From Monarcha castaneiventris obscurior (lineage: Eukaryota > Chordata > Aves > Passeriformes > Monarchidae), in NCBI GenBank assembly GCA_026261815.1, contig JAMPIT010000539.1, forward strand, positions 5,410,501 to 5,474,500: DNA of 64,000 bases, read 5' to 3'. The notes below the pieces were generated by a model. The model had not been told where the DNA came from and ran no database searches. It worked only from the letters and a program-made list of their open reading frames with translations. Below, piece by piece: positions 13,985 through 25,240 of the stretch. Made by a program: the position numbers and the translations under genes. Every line of letters starts with the position of its first letter. The first letter of the stretch is position 1.

Positions 13985-14092
13985 ACAGATTCTTCTCAAG
14001 ATTATGCCAATTTTACAGAATCACACTGCTACTGACCTCAGTGCAGTTCATTGCAGCTATTGACTTAAGTGCTATTGACTTCAGCAGGCCTA
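13985..14092. repeat. Ancient amniote repeat relic
   Basis: The order TTTTACAGAATCACACTG, then ACTGACCTCAGTGCAGTT, then CTATTGACTTCAGCAGG follows the pattern of an old amniote element with TTTACACCAGTGTAA and CATTGACTTCAGTGG segments. The match is diverged and no family name is assigned. Confidence 0.4.
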
Positions 14093-14198
14093 GTTTCGAC
14101 TGTGGGGAGGTTAAAGTGAGGGCAGATATATTATTCTGTGAGAAAGAGCAGAACCCCTGAATCCTACTGTTGTGTTAACTCATCTACGAAGTGGGTAC

Positions 14199-14220
14199 TA
14201 TAGATATAGATATATAGATG
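14199..14220 (+). repeat. (GATATA)n simple repeat
   Basis: Short imperfect tandem of TAGATA units, a minor microsatellite. Confidence 0.8.
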
Positions 14221-14662
14221 AGCTTTGGCTGCCATATGCAAATTTCTTTCATGCTTTCAAACAGAGGATGTTAGGTTTTCACCCAACCCGAAAGTTAGAA
14301 TTTCCACTCTGAAACTTTCCCACAATTACTGAACTAGGTAGGCAAGAGGCATGTAGACATGAAAATAAACAATTTTTCTGAGAACTCATTGGAAATTATA
14401 AGAACTTAGAATCCTATACCTAAGTGCTTTTATGGTCATGCTGGGTTTATGATTGGAAAAGCACAATAGACACCAAAGGCAAATTCTCCTGTGGAGTTCT
14501 CTTTGACAGTAAAGGGCAACATGCACTCAAATAAAGAAGCATATTGATGTAAATTCATATAAGTAAATTAGTACAGAGATAACTGTTTTCCTTTTCTCTT
14601 GAGAAGCTTCCTGCTCCTTGCAAATGCAGATATTAAATTTTCTTCTCTGAATGTCTCATAAG

Positions 14663-14740
14663 TTCATAAGAAAGGGCTATGACAGGTCAAACAGTAAGAT
14701 GGGAACTGTCCATGAGCCAGTCCCACGAGCTGTGTGTCAT
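14663..14740. repeat. Possible ancient CR1/L3-type tail
   Basis: TTCATAAGAAAGGGCTATGA followed by CAGGTCAAACAGTAAGATGG resembles the ACATAAGAATGGCCATACTG / GGTCAGACCAATGGTCC start of an old amniote CR1/L3-like 3' end, with many substitutions. The match weakens after about 40 bases. A clearer copy lies at 16.0 kb. Confidence 0.3.
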
Positions 14741-16011
14741 CTCAACTGAGATACAGGGTCATAGTTCTGCCCTCTTGGAGCTGTGAAAGATAATTTTTAA
14801 TTTTTAACACAAAGAGAAGTTACACTTCTGGCCATATTAAACCTGAGATATGCATATTTGGATTAACTAAAGAAATTTGTCAATTCCAATCCAAACACTT
14901 ATTTCCTGGCCCTGACTAAAAGTGCAATAGCTGTATAGTACTGAACAGCTGTTGAGTTTTATAAAAAATGGATGATAGCTGTCTATGTACACATGTCCTC
15001 TCTTTCATTGGTTACTGAAAGTGGGATGTAAATATGAGATTTGTTATCAATAAACAGCAATTTCCCAATTTTTATTATCCCATTAATTCTTATGTCCTTG
15101 TCAAAAATGTGAAAATGATCTATCATTCCATCAAAGATCAAAAAAAATTATAATAAAAAAGAACTGCCACTAGGAGCAGAGCTGCTAAAAATCACCAGGA
15201 AAACGAGATCCTCAAAATATAACAATGATAATAAATTTTTCCTTTTACAAGACGTTTGTAAAGGATGTATTCTCATTGTAATTTTTACAAGTGTAACTCT
15301 CAGTCTCTTCAAGGTCCTCTAGTGATCATAAAATTATTTTCCTTCATGTCATTTTGAATGATTTCCTATCTAGTTTATTGTTAATGCCTGCACAGAAGTG
15401 TGAAGTATGGGCTTATGATTTCTCACTATAAAAATGTAATGGATCTTCTCCTAGTAACAATTCTCTCCAGTAAATGGCTTAGCGTGGCTGCTGCATTACT
15501 ATAAGACCATATCCATAAAGCTTAAGCACACCTGATTTTGTATTCTGATCCTTTGCATAGTGTACAAAAGAATAAATACAAATCTGCTTATCATGTAATA
15601 TACACAGGATCTAATCCAAATCAATACAGACTTCAGAAAGAAGGAGATAAAGTTTTTATCATATTCTTTCAGACCACTCAGTTTTCCTTCTAGATGCCCA
15701 TGAATTAAAAAAAGCTATTTTCCTCATAGTGAGTACTGTACCTACCATGTCAAACACCACCCTGTAATTCTAAACAGCTCTATGTATAGTGATTTTTCTC
15801 CCCCAGTCTTTGCATGAATGGTATGGTTCTATTTTTTTATTGTTGTGATTTTTAAGAATGATACTGGTTTGAAAATTAGGTTGCCCATTTGCTGGTAAGC
15901 CATTTCTGTAATATTAGTGTCATTTGCATAGGAATGAAGCACTTTATGAGTCAATAAAAAGACCTCTATGGATTTTTGATCTGTTTTTTTCCAGATATTT
16001 TGTGCAACAGA

Positions 16012-16108
16012 GCAAAGAAAGATAAAAATGGTTACACAGGGTAAGACCTGTTATTCATCTGATATCAGTCTTCTGCCTCTGAGACAATTTTACAATGGCT
16101 TCAATGTA
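16012..16108. repeat. Ancient amniote CR1/L3-like LINE tail
   Basis: The run AAAAATGGTTACACAGGGTA, then AGACC, then TTCATCTGATATCAGTCTTC and TGCCTCTGAGACA aligns in order with the widely shared amniote segment AGAATGGCCATACTGGGTCA / GACC / GGTCCATCTAGCCCAGTATC / CTGCCTCTGACA. I recall this as the 3' end of an ancient CR1/L3-type LINE, read in antisense. It predates birds and is heavily substituted; the family label is from memory. Confidence 0.5.
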
Positions 16109-17089
16109 AACATTTTTTTGTCCATGCTTCCTGAACTGCCGTGATAGGACTGAGTACTTCTACCAGAACAAACTTCATAACTTCTGGGAGACAACTGGAC
16201 CTGACCCACCAGGTATAAGACAGAGCAAGAACCAATCATTCACTCTTCTCACATATGAAAAATTATTTCCATTCATGGCCTGCATAACTTTTTTGCTCAA
16301 GTCAGCAAGAGCAGTATATGGGAAGGAAAATAATGCTGAGCATATCATAAAATATTATTTTGTAGTTATGCTTTTATAAGCACTTTAAAGGCAGTAAAAT
16401 ATTTGAGATCCATCTCATCTTTCCAGAAGAAAAATCAGAACATTTTTTTTTCTCAGGGTAGATAATAATATTAAAGGTTTAAAATATAATGAAGAGGGAT
16501 ATGACTTTACAGCACATATAAAGTCTTTATAGCAGTGTGGATGGAAGGAATGTGATGGCATCTTCCTGAAAGTTTTCCATGACCAGTTTGATCTCATGGA
16601 AGGAGTCCCTCAAGGGAAGATGAAAAGCAGACGAGTCATGAAACAATCCCTTTTCATACCACCTGTGCCTGCAATAAAGAGCCCTCTGTTTGCAGCCATG
16701 CAAGGGTTAAAAGCAGCACAGATAAGGTCAAAGGATGTCTTTTGAAATTTTGTCCAGAATTGAGTGAAATAGTTGGAGAACTTGACATATAGATTTTGGA
16801 AGTTTCAGAGTAATAAGACAAAGCCAACAGCAACATACAAAACATCACCTTCCTGGCAAAAATGTTGCTCAAATTTCTCCCTATTGCTTCTCCTAAATCA
16901 GTATCTCTTCCTCACCAAGAAGCTTCACTCTCAGTGTAATAACCATGAGCTCATCTGAGCAGAGGGTGTTGATTTCTACATTCTTGTAAAATAATGTGAT
17001 GAATATAATGGGTGTTACTGAGTAATTGAAAGAAAATTCCTTTGTTAGGAAGCTCAAAGCTGGGATTTGATCAAAAATTTTACTTATTA

Positions 17090-17150
17090 GAATGGTACTG
17101 TTGACTTCAGTGGCCAAGTAATATTTACAGAATTGCTCCCTTGGAAAACT
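17090..17150. repeat. Ancient amniote repeat relic
   Basis: GAATGGTACTGTTGACTTCA followed by GTGGCCAAGTAATATTTACAG and AATTGCTCCCTT resembles the TAACTCCATTGACTTCAGTGG / AGTTACTCCTGATTTACA part of the same old amniote element as at 14.0 kb. Diverged, short and unnamed. Confidence 0.35.
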
Positions 17151-18949
17151 GATGGTCTTAACATTTTAAGCATTCATCTCACTGCACTGCACTAGCTGAT
17201 TATTTATTTTTGTAAGAGTGCATTTTTTTCGTCATTGTTTATTGGAGTGTCCCTACCATAGACAAGCAAAATCAATGAGCCTTTGGATTAGAATTGAAAA
17301 AATGGAAATGGGAGGTGCGATAAAAGGCCAAATTTTAACAATATGCCTGCAGCTACAGAAGTTAGTGCTTTTAGATTAGAGGCAATCCACAGGTCACAGA
17401 TCTGTATTCACTTTTAATGCCAGGATAGAACTCATTCATTTGGTCACCCACGACAAAGCATACAGTTAGTTCTATTCTTATTTCTATCTTTTTTCTCCTC
17501 TGTATAAGAGATAAGATGCCATCAAATGGACTAGGGCTGCAATTATTTTAGTAAGTGGAGTCCAGTGTTGATCCCAATGCATTTTTAAAATCCAGCAAGT
17601 TTAGAGTTTTTATTATTGCTTTTCCTTCATAAATGTCTTTCCTACTCATGCCTAGCTGTGGGCCTAGGATACTGTTAGCTGTGATTTGGTGAAATTTTCC
17701 AGAATACAATAGCACTGCACTGTCTCATTCAATAACTGCATCCAGTTTATTTTGGGATAATGAAAATGTCTTTTATGATTCATTACAACTTTCCTTTGTT
17801 CTTTATATGATATCAAACCATTAGATGGAAATTATCTGAAGCTATTGCCTGCCAGCAACTTGGCTATTGCTGAGACAAGGCAAGAAATCTAATGCACATC
17901 CTGTACGGTGAGTGTCTGAAACTATTCCTATATAACTCTGCCAGCATAAGATTATTAAAATACAAAGTAATTAATGTTTATGACTGAAATTCAGCAACAT
18001 GAAATCTCACTGATGAGACTAGGCTGCATCTGAACCCTCATAGACAGAGCAGTAAAGGAGTGACTGCACAGAATTAAATAGAGGAGCTGAACTTTTCCAA
18101 GTAGGTCTATTAAGTCATGTCAGTCAATTTACAGAGTCAGATGTCACTAAGACTTAGTGGCAATTCTCCACCTAAGTATTATTTAGTGGAAAGTGTACTT
18201 CCTAAAAAGATTTTTTTCTAGGTTTTCATAAGACGATAAAATATTACAAATACCAAATTAATTAAGAACTGACTGAAAAGCAAGACTAGTGGGGTGAGAT
18301 TTTGGAATAACTTGAATTAAAATATTTAAATTTCTTGAACTAAATCAAAAATTCCAGATCTGTTCAGTCTTAAAATCTGCCTCCTCACGGTACCATAATT
18401 TCTCATATATTTTGTAATCCAGGTCAATGACTCTACTTCTCTTGAGGGCCAGGCTTCTCTCTGCTCATGCACAACATGAGCTTTCCTGTTTTCTACTTCA
18501 CAGGAATCACATGAGCAGAGCTGTGCTGGTGATCTCTGTTGAGACCGACATCCACTGGGATTGTGTCCATTCTTTGGGAACAGCTGTGGTAATATGTCAG
18601 TGATTTTGAGGTACAATGCAGCTTAATATGATGTGCAGCAAAGTTAAAAACATCCCTAACAATGGAGTAGCCACAAAGAATTTGCAGATAAATAGCCTTA
18701 CCAAGGCTGCTTGAGTCAAATTCCCTTTAGAGTGTGTATTGAATTCCTATTTGTTACCTTGAAAAGTGCAGTATTTAAAGTATTTCAAAAGCCGTTAAAC
18801 ACAAATAAGATTTTTCTTCTGTACTTTGGGGCGTACTTTGCGTTGCTTTTAAAACCTGATTTTTTTTAAGGAACTGTAACATCTCATAAAAAGGACCTCA
18901 GAAGAGAATTAAGCTTTTGAATGAGTTGACTGCACATGAAGCACTTCTG

Positions 18950-18975
18950 ATTCTAGCAAGAAATTCTAGCAAGAA
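18950..18975 (+). repeat. 13-base exact tandem duplication
   Basis: ATTCTAGCAAGAA occurs twice head to tail without a mismatch, which suggests a recent small duplication by slippage. Confidence 0.9.
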
Positions 18976-19370
18976 TCAAAGAAAAGTGTGCTGTGGAGAC
19001 AAAGGCTTTGCTGAAATCAGTAGCAGAATTCTTTTCTATTTTAATGGAGTCAGGATTTCACCTTGTATTTTTATTGCCTCTTTTCTAAGCACAGTCTGGA
19101 AAACTATGGTAAATAGCTGTAAGTGCCAGGAAGAGAAACTAAAGTGGGCACTAAACATGAGAGCACATATATTCTTCAAAATGGCCCTTGCACATAAAAA
19201 TGTGTAATAAAATCTCTTGGAAGTGCTCAACAGTGCAAATGAATCTGATTCATTTTTCATAAGTAGTGAGAATCAAGGAAGAGGAGAAGTCAGGCATTAG
19301 GTTGAAATGAAGACAAAATACTTTACAAAAGCAGTCTCACTGTTTCTGTTGAAACATTTCTTTGGAACTT

Positions 19371-19446
19371 AGTTCTGCATTCTTTATGCACAAGAAAATC
19401 TCAGTGATTTCATTGGAAGCTTGTCAGTGGAATGCAGGACTGAGCT
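19371..19446. repeat. Ancient amniote palindromic repeat relic
   Basis: TCTGCATTCTTTATGCA, then CTCAGTGATTTCATTGGAAGC, then GGAATGCAGGACTGAGC keeps the mirror arrangement of an old amniote element in which TCCTGCA and TGCAGGA flank a CATTGACTTCAATGG core. It is the clearest of the copies in the window. I cannot assign the family name. Confidence 0.5.
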
Positions 19447-19775
19447 CTGGAGTGGTGAACCCAAAATTATCAAGGCTTCATTCTTTAAGCTTAGTCAAAA
19501 CTCCTCAGACGTTCAAAAGTCAAATGTCAGCAGTATGACCAATAAATCTTCATTTTGCCACTTAGGCATCCAGAAGCTTTCCTAGTATCTCACCAGGCAT
19601 CCATGACTACTTCTAAAATGAAGTATAAATCTTCACACTTCAGTTTCTGTGGTAATGAAGATTCTAAACTAATTTTTTAGCCCTGGCTGTGGAACTCCAT
19701 TGGAATCACACTCATCTTGTTCTTGGTACTGCTTTGATTTGGACTAATTGGGCCCATCCCTTACATCATCTGGAT

Positions 19776-19789
19776 CCACCAGAGGGCTG
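19776..19789 (+). promoter_or_regulatory. CTCF-like binding motif
   Basis: CCACCAGAGGGCTG agrees with the vertebrate CTCF core CCASYAGRKGGCRS at 13 of 14 positions; only the T at position 13 departs. It sits in unique DNA and has the same orientation as the motif at 637. Occupancy is inference from the motif. Confidence 0.45.
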
Positions 19790-20246
19790 AGATAATAAAT
19801 GTAGACGTGCTCATGAGTTTCATCTCACATGGTAATGGTGAAGGATTTCTAGTTGTGCCAAATATTAATAGTACCCAAGGAAACATTACAGAAGGTATCT
19901 CCCTCCCATCTAAGTCTACCACACAAAATCCAAGTCTTGCAGAAAGAAGATTCTGTGCCACAGCCATCATTTTAGAGAAGATCCATATCCATTACCAGGA
20001 AAGATGTTTTAAGATGTTCTTGCGGTGGTGAGAAGATCCAAATTCTGTATTCCAGATTGTAGGACAGAATAGTATCTTTAAATAATTCACAGTTTTTACA
20101 AACATTGGTGTTTTTTCCCTTTTAGTTTTGGCATATGCATACTAATAGCAGACACTGGATACCACAGCTTCTGCTGCTGGAGATAACAACTCCTCAAGGT
20201 ATTCTGAAAGCACCAGTAACTTTATTTTGTGGTTTGGGGGCTTTCG

Positions 20247-20287
20247 TTTGTTTGTTTGTTTTGTTGCCTTTGTTTGTTTGTTTGTTT
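20247..20287 (+). repeat. (TTTG)n simple repeat
   Basis: About nine TTTG units, interrupted once by TTGCC. The open frames across it (runs of CLFV or NKQT residues) are artefacts of the repeat. Confidence 0.95.
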
Positions 20288-21834
20288 CAAATAAATTATG
20301 GAGGCATATGCAATCTGCTAAGGACAGGATGAGAAAGTACTCAGCAGAACAACATTTCTCCCTATCCATAGGCAAAATAAAGTATAAATACAGCAACACA
20401 AATGCAGTCTTCTATGAAATGAACCATATAATGGCTGCGAATAGAATGCATGTGTGAATGAGATGTCTGGTAATTGGTTGTAGAAATGAGTAAATCTAAC
20501 CTGTTTCACCCTTGCATGACTGATGTAACACAATGCTAAGCCAGGCAGGTTAACACTCAATTGCCAGGTTACAAAGCTGAGAAATTAAAATGCCAGGAAG
20601 AGTTTCATTTTGGGTGGTTTGACAGCTGTGTTCCTTTGTGACTAGAAAACAAGCCATGGAAAAATAACACAGTTTGTGATGGGTCAGATATAAGACTGTG
20701 TGCTATATCTTACATGTGACTGTAAAAGGAAACTGTTCATGTGTTGATAGGTGGCCTTAAATCCATTCTGCTGGCACATTCAACTTACATGCAGTGTTTG
20801 AAAAAATATGCTAAATTCTGATGCAATGCCTGGTTCTATATTGATCCTTTGTGACCCCAGAGAAGCAGGGTGTCATTTTTCTAGTTAATGGGGGAGGGGT
20901 GGTTTTGGAAAAAGTTCTAAACACCTCCAAGCCACCATAAGACTAATAAAATATATGTAACTGATTTTCTAGAAATAAAGCATTTCCTTTCAAGGAACAT
21001 GGAAATATACATCCTCTATCCAGCTTTTGGGGAATGGATGCAACCTTATAAAACCTCACTGCTTCTCCCGAGAGTTTGATTGATCAGTGTGTTTTGTTAT
21101 AGAATGATTTCTCTACTACATCTGAAAGATGTCAGTACTGCATGAAGGCAAAATGGGGTGACCTCTTTCAAAATCCTCTGCAGCTGTTCTGTAAATATCT
21201 CAGGTTCTTCTCCTGAAATCAATATGGCTTTTCTAGGGGTAAGATGCTACTCACCATAAGCAGATCTTCATGAGCATGAAGAAAGCAGAAACAAGTAGTA
21301 TTTGGAATCAAATATATATTAGATTTCATTTATAAGTGTCAGAATCGAGACTTCTCTGAAATACTGTTAGAAAACCACAACCTAAAACATGCAGAGGTTC
21401 TTTCTGTGGCACTGTCCTCCATAAAAATGAATAAGTGCAGGTGGGAAAGGAGGAGGAATCATATAAGCCCTCTCCAGAACTGCACAACTTTAGATTATAT
21501 TCTGTGCAGCCCTGCACTGCAAGAGGAAATATAATGAGTAGGATAAGGAGGTTTTTATCACAAGGTGACCATTTCAAATGAAGTCCAGCTTTGCAGACCA
21601 CGACCCAAATGCACTTTGATCTAAAATTCTTTTACATTGGGTGTTCATTTATAAAACTGCTCACTGGCACGATATCCCTGCTATACTAATGCAGCAGCAC
21701 AGATTGAAGTGTGAAAAATTGCTCCCAGTGATCCAAGTGGAAAAGTATAAGGCATTACACCCACAGCTGAAGCAGCACAGATCATCAGGCATTGTTCAAA
21801 CAGAGCTCTCACAAATTTGAAAGAGGAAAAAGGC

Positions 21835-21847
21835 GGGGGGGGGGGGG
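21835..21847 (+). repeat. Run of 13 G
   Basis: An uninterrupted homopolymer of 13 G in AT-rich surroundings. Runs of this sort are unstable and error-prone in assemblies. Confidence 0.95.
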
Positions 21848-23536
21848 TAGTCTTTGAGATATTTAGACATTAAAATTGAAACTTCTATGAATCTTTACAG
21901 AAAAAAACCCACTATAAGAAATTATGAACCACAGACTTTTCTGCAATGATCTTGCTTGCAGTGCCTTTTATATTTGTTGCATTCTGCTTTCACATCAATG
22001 CACAGGAACAAGCAATGTATCATGTTTTACTGTGTCTTATTGTGTCAGCAATATGAAATATAAGAAAACTGAATGAAAGGCATTATCAAACGTATTTTTG
22101 TGTTACAACTCACGAGTTTGACAAAATATTGCTGTCTGCAAGCCTTAAACAGCTGTGTGTAGCAAATGGAGTTTTAATTAAAAAAGAGGCAGGAAAATCT
22201 GTGCATAGATAATGACTGCGAGGGGGCACTTAATGTCTTAAGTCTTGTTAAGGGACAGGTTTCTTCACCTTGAGGATCCACTCTCCTACTGAGTCTGTTG
22301 TCTCTGAGGTTGCCTGCAAGGCAAAAGGTCAGCATCATTTCCTTGATGTGTTGTTCTTCCTTCCCTAAAAGAACATGCTGAAGGATTTAGCACCACAGGA
22401 ATGACCAGACTTTTTACTCTGTGGGGCACTCAAGCACATCGAGCCCTTTAGGAAACCCTCTAATTGGGCTTCCTACCTGCAAGGCTCTAACTCTAGACCA
22501 AAGCTTACAGGCAAAGTCATCAAGAATGGACTTCTAGCCACAGAGAATGGTGCTTAGCAAGCTTCACGAGGCTTTAAATTATTATTTTGGAGCTAAAGAA
22601 AAAGATTAGAAATAATTTTAAAGAAAACTAACTAAAAAAAGGAGGGAAGTTTAATCAAGACCTGTGTCAGGAAATGAGAACATCCTGATTAGTCATCCAA
22701 GAGGTTCAGGGTTTTTTTCAGTCAGATGCCCAACCTATGCAATGTTCTGTGTATGACATTGCTTATAGCCCTTATAACTGTTTATTATTGTCCTCTGATT
22801 AATTCCTATCCTTCCCCAGTCAATTGGGCTTCACAGCTTTGGATGGGGTAGGTTTTCTATGAAACTATGAAGCAACATTTTTTTATTAGAGAGAAGTGTA
22901 TCATTAATTGGTCCTCCGAATCTCTCTGGTGGAGAAGAGATGACGGCAATTCTAAAGCTTCTTCCAATGATGCTGCTATTTCTTTTTAACTAAAAAAAAA
23001 TAAAATGTTAGAAAGCAATAAAAGAAAAATTATTTAATTAGCACTAAACCCCCACTCCCTTATTGGGAGAAACAGCCTAAGAGATAAAGGCCTTGTGAAA
23101 TAAAGAAATCATCAAATAATCACAGGTGGAATTGATCACCCATTTGCACAGAGAGTTAAACAGACAGTTTTATATAAAGAAAAACCACCATGCAGAAATG
23201 GTTCTCTAGATTGAGGCACTGCATTTGGTTGGGTACTAGGGCAGTGTTTCTTGTGAGGGCAAAACCATATTTTTTTACACACTTGTTAATGTTGAACCAT
23301 ATTTACTGCTTTTTTTGCTGGTATTTTCCTCCTTGTTCCTATTGTTTCATACTCACTGTGTAGTCACTTTTTATTTCACCAGTTCACTGCTCCATTTTTT
23401 AACCTTTAGAACAGTCAGTGAATGGTATCTAGAAGCAAACTTTTAAACATAAAGTTTCTCATTTCCCTTTCCAAATTAAAATACTCACTGATCAAGTGGG
23501 TTGCCAAGAGGTCTGTCTATTCCATTTGTGACACTG

Positions 23537-23556
23537 GACATCCAAGGACATCCAAG
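23537..23556 (+). repeat. 10-base tandem duplication
   Basis: The decamer GGACATCCAA is repeated directly head to tail. It is a minor local duplication. Confidence 0.85.
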
Positions 23557-24298
23557 CTCAGAGCTAGAGCAAGTCATGTGGCAGGATGGGAGGGAGATTA
23601 TCAAATCCTGCAATCTATACAAGACCTGGAGTACAAGGTAAATGAAGGAGACGTTCAGCTGTGAGGGACAGGTACTCCTGAAATAGTGATCAGAAAAAAT
23701 AAAAAAAGAGAATGAAAAAAAAAACCCACTCACCAAACCTCTACTTATCAGGAAGCAAATCTGGAGACACCTGATAAAATCCAGGTATTTTTAATACTGC
23801 ATGCAGCTTGGATCTAAGGTGGGTAAGAGGTGTTATGGGACTTGCAAGGACAGGAAACATTTTGACTGGACTGTACAATAAGAAACTGGATTTTTCTTGG
23901 CTGACTGAAAAAAGTACACTGATTTTATATATATATTTATATCTGCAATATGGAAAACAGTGTAGTTAGAAGATACCCAAGTTAATACTATATGAGCTAG
24001 TCTGGGTAATGAGAGCTGCATAGCCATGACAAAGTGGAGATCAGGAAGATTAATTTAACCTGACCTTGGCAAGGACTCCCAGTATCCAAGACAGCTCATT
24101 TAAAACTCAGATATGGCTACAGTACACTTGAGTCTGCAGTGTAGACACTTTTTCTGATGCTACTTTAATGAAGGAAAGAAAATGGAATTGTTATTGAACT
24201 TAGTTAATTACACAGTGGAAGATTCTCCATCTTGCAGAAGTTGCAGTTCAGAATTAGACAAGTCAGTGTTAGTTCACACATGTATCAATGTTTCCAGA

Positions 24299-24328
24299 TT
24301 TATTTATTTATTTATTTATTTATTTATT
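24299..24328 (+). repeat. (TTTA)n microsatellite
   Basis: Seven or more perfect TTTA units. It is probably length-polymorphic. Confidence 0.95.
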
Positions 24329-24637
24329 ATTTTTAAATTCCATCTCTAAGCGAATCTGTTCTTTGTAGCAATTCCCTGTTACTCATCACATTTTTGCATT
24401 CCATCAGGAAGCACTGACTTATTCTCTCAGACTAGGAACATGCCATGAGAGGGAAAAAGTGAAGAAGAATCACTTTTCAGCTGATGGTACCTGTTCTGAA
24501 AATCAGAGCAATTGAAAAGATGAGAGTTGAAATACATGAAAGAAGCTGAGTGCATAACTTCAATACTGATGCCTGAAGCGGCCACCTAAAAACAGGGACT
24601 AGACAAGAATAAAGGAATAAAGGAATAAAGGTAGGTG

Positions 24638-24643
24638 TTTATT
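24638..24643 (-). terminator. LTR poly(A) signal
   Basis: TTTATT on the plus strand gives AATAAA on the minus strand, placed about 95 bases after the LTR TATA box. In an intact retrovirus it directs 3' end formation of the transcript. Confidence 0.6.
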
Positions 24644-24731
24644 TGAAAGGCCTTCAAAGGTACTCCCTGGGTGCCAGAAGCTGCTGCCAAGATGGACCCC
24701 AAGATGGACTGCAGGTCACGAGTTCTTCACA

Positions 24732-24740
24732 CTTTTATAG
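24732..24740 (-). promoter_or_regulatory. LTR TATA box
   Basis: The minus strand reads CTATAAAAG, a near-ideal TATA element, inside the solo LTR at the expected distance before the AATAAA. It may still support transcription initiation in the minus direction. Confidence 0.6.
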
Positions 24741-25186
24741 GTTTGGTTGATTTGCATATCAGGGCTAATTCTCCAATTAAAGCTTCAGTTAATGATGTAG
24801 CTTCCCCAAGCTTGCCCCCCTTTTAAAGGCTTTGGTTTACACTTTTTGGGCCTAGGACGGTCTGGGTGTCCTTGGAGAGCAGGCCTGCAGAGGCTTTGTT
24901 AAGTCTACCTGGCACAAGACAGCAGAAGTGAACAGGCTACAAGGAACTTCAGAGTTACACACTAGGCAGTGCAGGACTTGAAAAATATGAAAGTTAAAAC
25001 CTTAGGCATCAATAGCACTTCTCGAGAGTCCTGCTGAATTTACAATGATCTGAGCACCTAAGATTGCCTATCATTTAGTTTCCCTGCAGGGTATGATCCA
25101 GGCAGACTTAAGCCCTCACCCCTGAAGAGAGTGAGGCTTCACAAGTGGCTCAGTAGCCACTCAAAGGAAACCAGGAAAAGAGAATT

Positions 25187-25240
25187 TACATGTACATACG
25201 TGTCCATAAGTGTGTATACATACATGCACACATACACATC
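25187..25240 (+). repeat. Imperfect (TA/CA)-rich microsatellite
   Basis: Alternating TACATA, TGTGTA and CACACA words over about 54 bases form a degraded dinucleotide-type tract. Confidence 0.75.

Larger units (their letters stand above)
9666..16011. other. Non-coding AT-rich stretch, no gene seen
   Basis: Largely unique DNA. A minus-strand open frame of 150 codons (9850-10302) and overlapping plus frames of 101 and 121 codons near 12.25-12.63 kb are the longest. None shows a known domain, a signal peptide followed by a plausible mature protein, or a splice-bounded pattern, and frames of this length are expected by chance in 64 kb. Two degraded repeat relics lie at about 14.0 and 14.7 kb and a short (TAGA)n-like tract at 14199-14220. 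Confidence 0.65.
16109..24298. other. Non-coding AT-rich stretch, no gene seen
   Basis: Mostly unique sequence. It contains two amniote relics (17.1 and 19.4 kb), a 13-base exact tandem duplication at 18950, a CTCF-like site at 19776, a (TTTG)n tract at 20247 and a run of 13 G at 21835. Overlapping frames on opposite strands at 19761-20031 (69 and 74 codons) carry no recognisable motif. I see no exon, RNA gene or intact transposon. Confidence 0.65.
24567..25011 (-). mobile_element. Solo LTR of an endogenous retrovirus
   Basis: The element is about 445 bases and is bounded by inverted termini TGATGCCT on the left and AGGCATCA on the right, starting with TG and ending with CA as retroviral LTRs do. 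On the minus strand it carries a TATA box CTATAAAAG (plus positions 24732-24740) and downstream an AATAAA poly(A) signal (plus 24638-24643), in the order U3, R, U5 with about 95 bases between them. Three GGAATAAA-type units lie in the 3' part (24606-24632). No primer-binding site adjoins the 3' edge and no polypurine tract adjoins the 5' edge, so this is a solo LTR left by recombination between the two LTRs of a provirus. The wording resembles passerine ERV LTRs I recall; the exact family is not assigned. The flanking pentamers AATAC and ATAGC do not form a clean target duplication. Confidence 0.75.

Noticed and set aside
20142..20457. Frames with CLFV/NKQT-rich repeats
   Set aside because: They are produced by the (TTTG)n simple repeat.
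22380..22400. REST/NRSF-like site
   Set aside because: TTTAGCACC matches only the left half of the motif; the right half departs at several key bases.
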